Below are positions 18,554 through 27,680 of a stretch of DNA of 64,000 nt, one piece after another. The translations under genes were made by a program, and so were the position numbers. Within the stretch, counting starts at the first letter, position 1, and the number at the start of each line of letters is the position of its first letter. Source of the stretch: Solimicrobium sp043758755. GTDB taxonomy: Bacteria; Pseudomonadota; Gammaproteobacteria; Burkholderiales; Burkholderiaceae_D. The notes under the pieces were generated by a model. The model worked only from the letters and a program-made list of their open reading frames with translations. It ran no database searches and was not told the DNA's origin. The DNA is taken from contig JAYVMW010000059.1 in NCBI GenBank assembly GCA_043758755.1, positions 180,498-244,497 on the forward strand, given 5' to 3'.

Positions 18554-19567
18554 TTGACCTCAGAAGCCGGTGCGCCTGCTACCGTATCCATGAGCTGGAT
18601 CAATATTGTGCTTAGTGCGGCCGAGCGCTATGGCATCAGCCGGGAGCGCCTGCTGACTTGTGCCGGACTGGCGCTGCAACAACTGGCCGAAGAACGCTGG
18701 CCGATTGATGACATTACCCGACTCTGGCGTGCTGCAGCAACACTGACTCAGGATCCTGAATTTGGCCTCAAGGCCGGCTCTTTGGCAGGGCCATCCAGTT
18801 TCAATGTGGTCAGTTTCATATTTCAGTCGTCCCGTTCACTGCGTGAAGCCATGGGCTTGCTGCAGAAATTCCAGCGCCTGATCAGCGATGGCGGGCGGTT
18901 TCAGATTATCGACAGCGGTGCCAAGAGTTGGGTAATCTACCATCCGCGTCAGGGTGAACTGGCTTTCAGCCCGCATCAAATCGAAGCAGTGCTGTCGGCG
19001 CTGACCAGCTTTAGTCGCTGGATCAGCAATGCGCCATTCATTCCGGTTCAGGTGCAGTTCAGTCACAGCCAGCTCGGCACTATGACGGGTTACCAGAAAA
19101 TTTTCCAGACCACGGTCAGCTTCAATCAGGCCTTCTGCGGACTGGAACTGGACAATGCGCTGCTCGACAGTGCCTTGCCGCAGGCCGACGCCCAGCTGGC
19201 TGCGATGCACCGTGACTATGCCCAGGCGCGACTGGAAGCGTTGAGCGAACTGACGGACTTTATCGGGCAGGTGCAGCAGTGGCTCGGCACGCAATTGGTC
19301 CATGGTGTGCCGGAGCGACCCGTCGCGGCGCAGAATTTTGCGCTGAGTGACCGGGTGTTTTCACGCAGGCTGGCAAAACACGGGATCAATTATTCGGAGC
19401 TGGTCGATACGGTGCGCAAGGACCTGGCCTGTGATGCGGTAGCACATACTGAGCGGGCGTTTTCCGAGATTGCGCAAAGTCTGGGGTTTTCAGAAGCCAG
19501 CGCGTTTAATCGTGCGTTCAAACGCTGGGTTGGACTGTCGCCGGGGGAGTGGCGCAGTCGTATTTAG
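18554..19567 (+). CDS. AraC-family transcriptional regulator
   Basis: A 337-residue regulator with the N-terminal arabinose-binding-like domain of the OruR/ArgR-type AraC group (ERYGISRERLLTCAGLALQQL at the start) and a C-terminal pair of helix-turn-helices, seen as FSEIAQSLGFSEASAFNRAF followed by KRWVGLSPGEWR. It is divergent from the flavin dehydrogenase and ThDP enzyme genes with about 94 bp between starts, so it probably controls them. The TTG at 18554 has AGGAG 9 bases upstream; an ATG at 18590 is an alternative. Confidence 0.88.
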   Translation: MTSEAGAPATVSMSWINIVLSAAERYGISRERLLTCAGLALQQLAEERWPIDDITRLWRAAATLTQDPEFGLKAGSLAGPSSFNVVSFIFQSSRSLREAMGLLQKFQRLISDGGRFQIIDSGAKSWVIYHPRQGELAFSPHQIEAVLSALTSFSRWISNAPFIPVQVQFSHSQLGTMTGYQKIFQTTVSFNQAFCGLELDNALLDSALPQADAQLAAMHRDYAQARLEALSELTDFIGQVQQWLGTQLVHGVPERPVAAQNFALSDRVFSRRLAKHGINYSELVDTVRKDLACDAVAHTERAFSEIAQSLGFSEASAFNRAFKRWVGLSPGEWRSRI

Positions 19568-19647
19568 AGTCCTCGGAGAATAATTTTCAGGCCGATTTGT
19601 TGCATATTGAACTTGTTGTTTGGTACCACTATTGGTACCATTATTGA

Positions 19648-19905
19648 ATGAAATCTTTCGAAAAAATTCTCGATCAAATGAAATGTGAACCGGCCAATGT
19701 CCGGTTCAAAGATCTCGTCACCGTTTGTCTGGAATATTTTGGAGCCGCGCGCCAAAGTGGTTCCAGCCACCAAATTTACAAGAGCCCCTGGATCGGCGAT
19801 GCGCGCATCAACATCTAGGACGACAAGGGTAAAGCGAAGGCCTATCAAGTGCGGCAGGTATTGATGGCAATCGAAAAACTAGGGGAAATGAATCGAGAAA
19901 AATGA
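19648..19905 (+). pseudogene. HicA-like toxin, inactivated by an in-frame amber codon
   Basis: Translation from the ATG at 19648 gives a HicA-type toxin sequence, including FGAARQSGSSHQIYKSPW with the catalytic histidine region and a conserved KGKAKAYQVRQVL helix. Codon 57 is TAG at 19816-19818, where relatives would be expected to have CAG (RINIQDDKG). The frame continues cleanly afterwards to a TGA at 19903, so a single base change has killed the gene. The adjoining antitoxin frame is also broken. Confidence 0.78.
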
Positions 19906-20221
19906 TCACTATACTTACCGGGTCACTTGGTCACCGGAAGATGACGAACATGTCGGTCTTTGTGCCGAATTTCCGTCGCTTTCATGGCTCGCCAAAACAC
20001 CGGACGCTGCATTGGCGGGAATTCGAAAAACTGTTGCACAGGTAGTAGTTGAAATGACGGCTGCAAAAGAAAGCATCCCTGTACCACTTGCGGGAAAAAG
20101 ATACAGCGGCGAATTTCGTGTGCGCATACCTCCCACGTTACATCGTCAATTGGCCTTGCAGGCAGCGGAAGAAGGAATCAGCCTGAACCGCTTGGCGAGT
20201 GCAAAACTGGCTTCTTGCTGA
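19892..20221 (+). pseudogene. HicB-like antitoxin without a start codon
   Basis: The frame from 19892 reads EKNDHYTYRVTWSPEDDEHV, then VGLCAEFPSLSWLAKTP, and ends with a helix YSGEFRVRIPPTLHRQL plus GISLNRLASAKLA, all typical of HicB antitoxins with a ribbon-helix-helix C-terminus. The first position is ATC where an ATG would be expected, and no ATG, GTG or TTG occurs in frame until 20012, so translation would lose the N-terminal fold. Together with the amber-broken hicA it is a decayed toxin-antitoxin pair. Confidence 0.72.
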
Positions 20222-20291
20222 CTAATAAAGTGCGGCCGGAACGGTGTGCGCATGCAGGGCAAACCGCATTCAATCCCGGCCTGCCTTTTCG

Positions 20292-21884
20292 TCACCCACC
20301 CCGAATCAGCATCGCAGCCTTCTCCGCAATCATGATAGTTGGCGCATTGGTATTGCCGGTCGTAACCTGCGGCATCACCGATGCATCCACCACTCTGAGC
20401 CCTTTCATGCCATGCACGCGCAAGGTGGCATCCACTACCGCCATCGGGTCTGACGCCGGGCCCATTTTGCAGGTGCCCACCGGATGGTATTCGGTGTCTG
20501 AATTTTTGCGAACAAACTGCTCCAGCTTGGCCTTGTCGTTGCGATCCAGTTCATGCAGCATCGCGCCCCGATACGGCTCCAGTGCTTTGGCCTGCATGAT
20601 GTCATAGGACATTTGCGTGGCCTTGCACAGCGTTTCCAGATCACGCGGGTCACTCAGGAAGCCGATGTCAATGACAGGCTTGTCTTGCGGATTGGCGCTG
20701 GCCAGTGTAAGGCTGCCGCGGCTCTTGGGACGCATGAGCGTGACGTGCAGCGTGTAACCGTGACCCAGATGCTGTTTGCGGGTGTGGTCGTCGACAATGC
20801 CCACGCACAGCGCCAGCTGGATGTTGGGGTAGTCCGGATTGTTTTCGGTAGAAATAAATCCCTGGGTTTCTGCCACGCAGCTGGTCACCCAGCCGGTGCG
20901 TTTCTTGCGCCATTCAAAAATGGCCTTGAGCATGTCGGCGCCACCGCGCAATGAAATTCCCAGTGTGGCATCGGTGCGTTTGGTGCGATAAATGATGACA
21001 GTCGAAAGATGATCGTGCAGGTTCTGGCCAACGCCAGGCAGGTCATGCAGTACCGGAATGCCATGTTTGTTCAGCTCGGCTGCAGGTCCTATGCCGGACA
21101 GCATTAAAATCTGTGGTGAGTTGAACGCGCCGCCGCACACCAGTACTTCGCGTTTGGCCATGGCCTTGTGCAGTGCACCTTCGTGTTGGTATTCCACCCC
21201 TGTGGCAACTTTGTTTTCAATCAGTATTTTTGTGGTGAGTGCCCGCGTGATTACAGTCAGATTTTTACGATTCAGGTTGGGTGTCACATAGGCTTTGGCG
21301 GCACTGTAGCGTTCGCCATTTTTTTGTGTCACCTGAGCTGGCGATACGCCAAACTGACGCGCTGCATTGTAGTCGGGATTTTTCGGGATGCCGTTCTGTT
21401 CGCAGGCTGTGATGAAGGCATCATTGATCGGACTCGGGCTGCGCAGATAAGCCACATTCAGCGGACCGCCCACGCCGCGATATTCGGTCTGGCCAAAACA
21501 TTCATTGTTTTCTGCTTTTTTAAAAATGGGCAGCACGTCCTGATAACTCCAACCCGGGTTGCCCATGTCAGCCCAACTGTTGTAATCAGCCGGATTGCCG
21601 CGGGTGTACACCATGGCATTGATGGAGGACGAGCCGCCCATGACTTTGCCGCGCGGCTGAAAACCCTTGCGGCCATTGAAGCCGGCCTGTGCAACCGTTT
21701 CATAGCCCCAGCTGAATATACCGACCGAAGCGGTTGCAGCAAAACCGAGCGGCGCGTGGATAAATGCCGATTTGTCCGGGCCGCCTGCTTCGAGCAGACA
21801 GACCTGTACGGAAGGGTCATCCGACAAGCGACCTGCCAAAACTGAACCTGCAGAACCGCCCCCAACGATAACGTAGTCAAACAT
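20292..21884 (-). CDS. GMC-family flavin alcohol dehydrogenase (AlkJ-like)
   Basis: A 530-residue GMC oxidoreductase with the N-terminal FAD motif IVGGGSAGSVLAGRLSDD, the GMC signature around RGKVMGGSSSINAMVYTRG, and the C-terminal substrate-domain histidine region EYHPVGTCKMG and the end segment MPQVTTGNTNAPTIMIAEKAA. It lies 30 bp downstream of a rubredoxin gene that overlaps alkB, so it most likely oxidises the primary alcohols made by AlkB, as AlkJ does in Pseudomonas. Choline dehydrogenase is an alternative family name, but context favours alkanols. Confidence 0.9.
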   Translation of the reverse strand: MFDYVIVGGGSAGSVLAGRLSDDPSVQVCLLEAGGPDKSAFIHAPLGFAATASVGIFSWGYETVAQAGFNGRKGFQPRGKVMGGSSSINAMVYTRGNPADYNSWADMGNPGWSYQDVLPIFKKAENNECFGQTEYRGVGGPLNVAYLRSPSPINDAFITACEQNGIPKNPDYNAARQFGVSPAQVTQKNGERYSAAKAYVTPNLNRKNLTVITRALTTKILIENKVATGVEYQHEGALHKAMAKREVLVCGGAFNSPQILMLSGIGPAAELNKHGIPVLHDLPGVGQNLHDHLSTVIIYRTKRTDATLGISLRGGADMLKAIFEWRKKRTGWVTSCVAETQGFISTENNPDYPNIQLALCVGIVDDHTRKQHLGHGYTLHVTLMRPKSRGSLTLASANPQDKPVIDIGFLSDPRDLETLCKATQMSYDIMQAKALEPYRGAMLHELDRNDKAKLEQFVRKNSDTEYHPVGTCKMGPASDPMAVVDATLRVHGMKGLRVVDASVMPQVTTGNTNAPTIMIAEKAAMLIRGG

Positions 21885-21914
21885 GATCTGTCCCTGTAAT
21901 AGTTTTTATGCGGC

Positions 21915-22103
21915 TTATGCCGGCTTTTTTATGCCCGCAAATTCTACTACGAGAAATTCATCGCGCAAACGAATACTACAGTCCGGACATGTCAGGTCCC
22001 GCGGCAGATCAAGCCATTTGGTGCCAGGTTTGTAGCCTTCATGTGTGTCTCCGACGGCCTCGTCATACTGATAGCCGCATTCAGGACAACGGTAAATACT
22101 CAT
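21915..22103 (-). CDS. Rubredoxin (AlkG-type electron carrier)
   Basis: A 62-residue iron protein. The four iron ligands are clear: C6 and C9 in CPECGYQYDE and C39 and C42 in TCPDCS, with the aromatic core residues around them. It overlaps the alkB stop by 4 bp (ATGA), which implies coupled translation and a role in passing electrons to AlkB. The typical family GY(K/P)PGTKW loop is present. Rubredoxin reductase is not in the window. Confidence 0.95.
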   Translation of the reverse strand: MSIYRCPECGYQYDEAVGDTHEGYKPGTKWLDLPRDLTCPDCSIRLRDEFLVVEFAGIKKPA

Positions 22104-23269
22104 GAGCGCTCCAGTCCGAATTTATGCATCAGGTATTCCTGTTTTCCAGGCTGGAAATTGATGCGTGTCGTATCGCTCTGTGACTGCGCCACCACACGTG
22201 GGTCCATCAGATAAAACCAGAGCGGCGGGATATAACAGATCAAAAACATACCGACATAACCGTTGGGCAGTTGCGGCAGATTTTCAAAATGGCGCAGCGA
22301 CTGATAACGCCGGGTCGGGTGCGCGTGATGATCCGAATGACGTTGCAGATGAAAGACAATCCAGTTGGAAAAAATATGGTTGCTGTTCCAGGAGTGGTGT
22401 GGCTGACACACCTCGAAGCGACCCGGTGCGCGCTCTTTGCGCAGCAGACCGTAATGCTCAATATAGTTGGCCGAAGTCAGCTGGAAGTTGGCCCAGAAGG
22501 CAATGAGCACCATGTAAGGCAGGGCGCCAAATCCCAGCCAGAGCAGCAGGCCGCTCCAGATCAGTACCGTCAGCAGCGCCGGCTGCAGAATTTCATTGTG
22601 CAGTGACCAGACCGGCTGTTCGCAGCGCGCCAGGCGTTCCATTTCGATGCGCCAGGCACGCTGGAGTGCGCCCGGCATTTCGCGTTGAATGAAGGCGTAA
22701 ATCGATTCGCCCATCCGGGAGGAAGCCGGATCAAGCGGCGTGGCCACGTCGCGATGATGGCCGCGGTTGTGTTCGATGAAAAAATGACCATAGCCGGTGG
22801 GTGCCAGTACGATTTTCGCCAGCCAGCGCTCCAGAGCGTTGTTTTTATGCCCCAGCTCATGGCCAAGATTAATCCCGAAGCCGCCAGCCAGACCGGCTGA
22901 CAGTATAAGTGCCACACGGGCATGCCAGGGCAGCTCATGGGAGGCAAGAAACCACACCGACAGGATGAATGAAATCCATAAAATTGGCGCGGAAGCATAC
23001 GTGATATAGCGGTAGTAACGGTCTGCTTCCAGTGCCGGTACGGCCGATTCGGGCGGATTGCTCTGGTCTTCGCCCAGCACAATATCCAGCAGCGGCACGA
23101 TGCAGTAGATAAAAATAACCGGCAGCCAGGCCGCACGTGCATCGCCGCTGAGCAGTACCAGCAAGGCGCCGGAACCCATAAAGGCCGGTACCAGTACCGA
23201 TAAAATCCAGGCGTAACGTTTGCGGTCGCGATAAGTTGAAACAGCCAGATTGGCCGATGATGTGTTCAT
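22100..23269 (-). CDS. alkB: Alkane 1-monooxygenase AlkB
   Basis: Integral membrane di-iron enzyme that hydroxylates the terminal carbon of n-alkanes. The 389-residue protein has about six hydrophobic helices and all histidine motifs: HELGHK at 137-142, EHNRGHH at 166-172, NYIEHYGL at 268-275 and LQRHSDHHAHPTRRYQ at 308-323. It heads an alkB-rubredoxin-GMC dehydrogenase operon and is divergent from an AraC-type regulator, 135 bp away. A strong ribosome-binding site (GGGGACCTCC region) precedes the ATG. Confidence 0.97.
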   Translation of the reverse strand: MNTSSANLAVSTYRDRKRYAWILSVLVPAFMGSGALLVLLSGDARAAWLPVIFIYCIVPLLDIVLGEDQSNPPESAVPALEADRYYRYITYASAPILWISFILSVWFLASHELPWHARVALILSAGLAGGFGINLGHELGHKNNALERWLAKIVLAPTGYGHFFIEHNRGHHRDVATPLDPASSRMGESIYAFIQREMPGALQRAWRIEMERLARCEQPVWSLHNEILQPALLTVLIWSGLLLWLGFGALPYMVLIAFWANFQLTSANYIEHYGLLRKERAPGRFEVCQPHHSWNSNHIFSNWIVFHLQRHSDHHAHPTRRYQSLRHFENLPQLPNGYVGMFLICYIPPLWFYLMDPRVVAQSQSDTTRINFQPGKQEYLMHKFGLERS

Positions 23270-23404
23270 TGGAGGTCCCCTGATTATGTAGTTATATTTG
23301 ACGCATCCACAGTTTCCCTTTGACTCTGGCTTTTAATAACCGCTAATATTTGCATCAAATCGTCATTAACTTCCAAGTCCATGAAACTCAAACGAGAATA
23401 GCGC

Positions 23405-24445
23405 ATGAATGACGCCGCTTCCACCGCTGACACACCCGCGGTTCATCCGACTTATCTCAAGCTGCTGTGCATCGCCCTGCGCAACAGAGGAGTGGATGTG
23501 GATGCGTTGCTGAGTTCTGTGGCATTGGGGAACTGGGAACGGCTGGCCGGCCGTGCCAGTCTGGTCGAGCACCGCATCGTTAACAACTTCGTTCAGAATT
23601 CGCTGCGCATTTCGGGCCTGCCTTCATTGGGACTGGTGCTGGGAACTTCGATGAAAATTTCGGCGCACGGTCCCATGGGTTATGCTGCAATGGCCAGCAA
23701 AGATCTCCGGCAGGCACTGGAGGCAGTCTCACGTTATCTGCCGCTGCGCAATTCGCTGTTGCGGGTCAGGCTGCGTGAAACCGATACCGGTATTGCAATT
23801 GAATTGATCGAGATGCTGGATCTGGAAGAGTCGCGTGATTTCATCAATGCGGTGGTGTTCGCTACCCTAATCAGCCTCATGGAATCCATTACCGGACATG
23901 TGCTCGACAACGTGCTGGTCGATCTGCCATTCCCGGAGCCAGCCTGGCGCGCCGAAATTGACAGTCTGTTTAAAGGGCCTCTGCGCTTTGGTGCGCAGCG
24001 CATGGTGTTTTATATCAGCAATAAAGAATTGGCTCTGCCGTGTATTACCGCTGATCTGCATGCTTATGAAAAGGCCTGCATGGAATGCGAACAACTGCTG
24101 TCCAAAGCGAAATCAACCGGTATGGGACAAAGGGTAAAAGAATTTTTGACCGGACGCGAGGGGCAGTATCCCAGCCTGGAAGATGCGGCGGATTTTTTTA
24201 ATATTTCTTCGAGCACCCTGATCAGGAAGCTGAAAAAAGAACAAACCAGTTTTCAGGAACTGCTGGATGAAATCCGGCGGCAGCGTGCTGTCTGGTATCT
24301 GACCAACACCAAACTCCCGGTGGAAGAAATTGCTGCGCGACTGGGCTTCGAAGACACCAGCAATTTCAGCCGCACCTTCAGGCGCTGGCATGGCGAGCCG
24401 CCTAGCGCACTGCGCAAAAATGGCAACCCAGATGCCAGTGATTGA
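23405..24445 (+). CDS. AraC-family regulator of the alkane locus
   Basis: A 346-residue protein with an AraC N-terminal effector domain of the OruR type (PTYLKLLCIALRNRGVDVDALL) and a C-terminal double helix-turn-helix, LEDAADFFNISSSTLIRKLK and VEEIAARLGFEDTSNFSRTFRRW. It starts 135 bp from alkB in the opposite direction, the arrangement expected of a local activator. AraC-type activators of alkB are known in several Proteobacteria, but alkane control by this gene is an inference. It is related to the regulator at 18554 but clearly distinct. Confidence 0.9.
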   Translation: MNDAASTADTPAVHPTYLKLLCIALRNRGVDVDALLSSVALGNWERLAGRASLVEHRIVNNFVQNSLRISGLPSLGLVLGTSMKISAHGPMGYAAMASKDLRQALEAVSRYLPLRNSLLRVRLRETDTGIAIELIEMLDLEESRDFINAVVFATLISLMESITGHVLDNVLVDLPFPEPAWRAEIDSLFKGPLRFGAQRMVFYISNKELALPCITADLHAYEKACMECEQLLSKAKSTGMGQRVKEFLTGREGQYPSLEDAADFFNISSSTLIRKLKKEQTSFQELLDEIRRQRAVWYLTNTKLPVEEIAARLGFEDTSNFSRTFRRWHGEPPSALRKNGNPDASD

Positions 24446-24464
24446 ACGCCGCAACCATTGCTGA

Positions 24465-24647
24465 TCAGCCAAACTCGCTCATTTCAAAATCACTTTTTGC
24501 GTAGCCGCAATCGGGACAGCTCCAGCTGTCTGGAATATCCGCCCAGCGGGTGCCGGGTGGGAATCCTTCAGAGGGCAGACCCTGGGCCTCGTTGTAAATA
24601 AAGCCGCATAAGCTGCAGACCCAGACTGTTAAATTTGTATTTTCCAT
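24465..24647 (-). CDS. Second rubredoxin
   Basis: A 60-residue rubredoxin with ligands C11, C14 (VCSLCGFIYNEA) and C44, C47 (SCPDCGYAKSDFEM). The end is more like the classic AlkG2-type rubredoxin than the one inside the alkB operon. It converges on the AraC-type regulator with a 19-bp gap. An ATG at 24674 would add nine residues, but the start at 24647 matches the family N-terminus better; neither has a convincing ribosome-binding site. Two rubredoxins beside one AlkB suggests either redundancy or different partners. Confidence 0.9.
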   Translation of the reverse strand: MENTNLTVWVCSLCGFIYNEAQGLPSEGFPPGTRWADIPDSWSCPDCGYAKSDFEMSEFG

Positions 24648-24706
24648 GCGCTGCAGTCTGGCTGGTTCCGGCATGGCTGCCTACCGCATTAATTGGCAGA
24701 TTGTCG

Positions 24707-24901
24707 TCATTTACTGGCATCGTCATCCGTTGCCGCGGAGGGTATTTCCCAGTCCATCCCGTCCGGTCCGAACAGTTCCGCCGGATGCGGAGTACGGTCT
24801 GAACCGTTGCCGCAGGCCAGAGAATCGGCAGGACAATACTGATCACAACCCCAGCAGATACGCTCGGGCTTGACTGGATTGATTGGAAATTTTTTGGCCA
24901 T
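24707..24901 (-). CDS. DUF3079 small cysteine protein
   Basis: A 64-residue protein beginning MAKKFPINPVKPERICWGCD and continuing YCPADSLACGNGSDRT and HPAELFG, the pattern I associate with DUF3079 of Betaproteobacteria. The three or four conserved cysteines (CWGC, YC, AC) suggest a metal site. Function is unknown for the family. It stands alone, 59 bp from the second rubredoxin; the roughly 250 bp on its other side, before the OPT gene end, hold no visible gene. Confidence 0.8.
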   Translation of the reverse strand: MAKKFPINPVKPERICWGCDQYCPADSLACGNGSDRTPHPAELFGPDGMDWEIPSAATDDDASK

Positions 24902-25148
24902 TTTTTAGTGGGAGCAATATTGACAGGAGTTTGTCGCGCCTGATTTGAGTCTATTGCTGTTTTGCCGAGTGCTTCTTGAGCTTGCACAAGAATATGTGTG
25001 CCTGGTCGGACTATAAAAATCCAGAACTGAGCAATGCCGGAATCGAAAGGAACGATTCTGGAAACAATCGCCACCAAGCGGGGCGGGCGGTTTGATCTGG
25101 CCAACAGTGGCGCCAATTCCATCGACAAACTCATTTTCCGGCGATCTG

Positions 25149-27125
25149 CTAACTCACCTTGGCCCGCTTTGCACACCACAAATACAGCCATGTGACGGTC
25201 GCGGCGCCGACAACCAAAGCAATGACCATGGTTTGTGGCTCGCTTAAACTGTTTTCAATGGCCAGCGGCTCACCTTTGCCGGACACGACGATCAAACCGG
25301 CCAGCGCAACGTTGAATAAACTTTCCCCTACGATGAATCCAGACATCACCAGCACGCCCAGACGTTTGGCCGTTTCCCCCCAACGCTGTTGTGAGACAGT
25401 CCGTTCAAAATACCAGCCCGCAACGGCCCCAATCACGACCGGCAGGGTAACGGCGCTGGGCAGGTAAATGGCCAGTCCGACACCAAGCGGTGGCAGGCTG
25501 TATTTATCATTGCTGTATTTTTTTAACAGGGCGTTGATCAGTACCAGTCCAAGACCGATCAATGCGCCGTACTTCAACAGGTCCCAACGCAGATCGCCGC
25601 CAATCACACCTTTGGCCAGCGTCGAAATTAGGGTTGCTTGAGGTGCGGCCAGCGGTTGACTGGAAATGGCGTCCAGGTTCGGCGCACCGGCAAAACCGTT
25701 GGCATGATTCAGCAGCTCCAGTACCGGCGGGACCACGACCGATCCGGCCAGCACCCCTATCAACAGACCGACCTGCTGACGCCATGGGGTTGCATCGACC
25801 AGTTGGCCGGTTTTCAGGTCCTGCAGGTTATCGTTACCGATCACGGCAACTGCGAGAACCACAGTTGTGATAAACAAGGCATAGGCGACCAGCGCCTGGG
25901 TTACTTCCGCGCCGATCAAATGGCGCGCTACGGCACCGACACTCAGCGCCGCGCCAAGTATGGTCAAAATTGCGATGCCCGATACCGGTGAATTGGAAGA
26001 ACCGATCAATCCGGCCATGTAGCCACATACCGCAGCAGCAAACATGCCGGCAATCAAAATATAGGCAATACCAACTGCGATGAGCGCAACAGCGGCGCTG
26101 TCAAGCACGCCGCCCTGCAGAAAACTGGCCAGCAGCCAGCCGGCCGGCACCATGGACAGCAACGTCACCAGGCCAACGATAAAAATCGGCAAATCCTGTT
26201 CGGTGCGTGGAATGTCGGTACCACCGGCCTTGACCTGACGCGCGGTTTCCAGCGCAGATTTCAAGCCGCTCAGCACGGGTTTGGCCAGACCGGTGAGCGT
26301 AACGATCGCAGCCGCACCAATTACACCGGCTCCCATCATGCGCACATTGGTTGACCAGATTTTAAGGGCCGCGTCGGTTGCCGACAGTTCCGGCATAGGA
26401 TAAACAATGGTCAGCAACGGCACCAGGATGCCCCAGGCGATGGTCAGACCGGCCAGCATGGCGATGCCGACTGTGATACCCATCAGGTGGCCGGCACCAA
26501 TGAGCGCAAACGAACTTGATGCACCGATGCCGGTTGAACCTTTGCCGACACGGAAATAGATCGACATTTCGCCGGCCATCAATTTGACTGCCGCACCGGC
26601 TGCATACAGCAGCGAAGTGACGCTGCCGAGGACAATTGCCACCAGCCCGATTCTGCCTTCCGAACCGCCTGCGCGCGACGCCATGCCCACCTTGAGTACT
26701 TCAGCCGCAGCCACACCTTCCGGGTAGGGCAGATCAGATTTCGAAACGAGCGCGCGGCGCAACGGCATGGTGTACATCACGCCCAGCACGCCGCCGATTG
26801 CGCAGGCACCAAAGGTCGGCCAGAAGGGTACATGTACCCACCAGCCTATCATCAGCAAACCAGGCAACACGAAGATGACCGAGGCCAGCGTTCCCGCGGC
26901 CGAAGCAATGGTTTGAACAATATTGTTTTCCTGAACCGACGCATCTTTGAATGCGTTGAGCAACGCCATGGAAATGACGGCAGCCGGAATCGAAGTGGCG
27001 AAGGTCAGGCCCACCTTCAATCCCAGATAAACCTGTGCCGCGGTAAAGACGAGGGTGATCAAAATGCCGAGAATAACTCCCCGCAACGTAATTTCTTTCG
27101 GCATGGCCGCCTGTACATTACTCAT
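25149..27125 (-). CDS. OPT-family oligopeptide/metal-chelate transporter
   Basis: A 658-residue inner-membrane protein with about sixteen hydrophobic segments. The N-terminus AMPKEITLRGVILGILITLVF and the region around GLKVGLTFATSIPAAVISMAL match the bacterial branch of the oligopeptide transporter family. Other conserved pieces are PYPEGVAAAEVLKVG and AGLIGSSNSPVSGI. Bacterial members import peptides or metal chelates by proton symport; the substrate is not predictable. It marks the last clear core gene before the accessory region. Confidence 0.92.
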   Translation of the reverse strand: MSNVQAAMPKEITLRGVILGILITLVFTAAQVYLGLKVGLTFATSIPAAVISMALLNAFKDASVQENNIVQTIASAAGTLASVIFVLPGLLMIGWWVHVPFWPTFGACAIGGVLGVMYTMPLRRALVSKSDLPYPEGVAAAEVLKVGMASRAGGSEGRIGLVAIVLGSVTSLLYAAGAAVKLMAGEMSIYFRVGKGSTGIGASSSFALIGAGHLMGITVGIAMLAGLTIAWGILVPLLTIVYPMPELSATDAALKIWSTNVRMMGAGVIGAAAIVTLTGLAKPVLSGLKSALETARQVKAGGTDIPRTEQDLPIFIVGLVTLLSMVPAGWLLASFLQGGVLDSAAVALIAVGIAYILIAGMFAAAVCGYMAGLIGSSNSPVSGIAILTILGAALSVGAVARHLIGAEVTQALVAYALFITTVVLAVAVIGNDNLQDLKTGQLVDATPWRQQVGLLIGVLAGSVVVPPVLELLNHANGFAGAPNLDAISSQPLAAPQATLISTLAKGVIGGDLRWDLLKYGALIGLGLVLINALLKKYSNDKYSLPPLGVGLAIYLPSAVTLPVVIGAVAGWYFERTVSQQRWGETAKRLGVLVMSGFIVGESLFNVALAGLIVVSGKGEPLAIENSLSEPQTMVIALVVGAATVTWLYLWCAKRAKVS

Positions 27126-27415
27126 CTCCGTTCCCCGCTTTGTCGTTATTGGTTATTTTTGATAAAACGCGCCTATCATATTCGAATTTCACTCAGAATT
27201 GCTTTTTTTGAGCCTTGCGGTTGATGTTCCGGTGGTCTTTGCCAATGCGGCATTGAAGGATTTGCAATGCATGGGCCGAACTGCATCAGCCTTGTTCTCA
27301 GGGTTGGAGGGAGTTTGTTAAATAATTTAGAACCGAATGGTTTTCCGGAATTTGAAATCAATGCCGCAGTGGATTCGTCCACAAAGTGACGCCAGAAAAT
27401 CTCAAGGCAGGGCGC
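27126..27415. other. Intergenic stretch at the edge of the accessory region, no gene seen
   Basis: About 290 bases between the OPT transporter start and the first gene remnants. No reading frame here has a ribosome-binding site or recognisable protein sequence. I looked for a partial tRNA-Phe copy as a third attachment site and saw none. Confidence 0.5.
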
Positions 27416-27680
27416 TTAAAAAATAGTTGACGCGTCTGAGCTAATACTTAAGCGACGAATTACGTCTTGGTCGAAGATGCCGCGCGAAAGTGTGCGTTCT
27501 TCACTTGGAATTTTGGCAAAAGGTGCGAGCGGTCCTCCCAGCCATTCACCCAACGGTGGTCGGAAGTCAAATTTCGGCGCATAAACCAGGTCTTTCGGTA
27601 CATACCTGCCGGTCAACCGCTTAAGGACTGGCTTTGCGCCACGGTGATCATGTTTTATTGTGTCCGACAGCGTTAGTCCA
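27416..27680 (-). pseudogene. C-terminal remnant of a glutamine-hydrolysing asparagine synthetase (AsnB-type)
   Basis: The minus-strand frame reads DTIKHDHRGAKPVLKRLTGR, then YVPKDLVYAPKFDFRPPLGEWLGGPL. This resembles the end of the ATP-pyrophosphatase domain of asparagine synthetases, where a basic patch and an (R/K)PKxGF(x)xPLGEWL segment precede the C-terminus. Everything upstream is missing: the frame runs into an integrase relic on the opposite strand near 27680. No start codon of its own is plausible. Confidence 0.5.
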
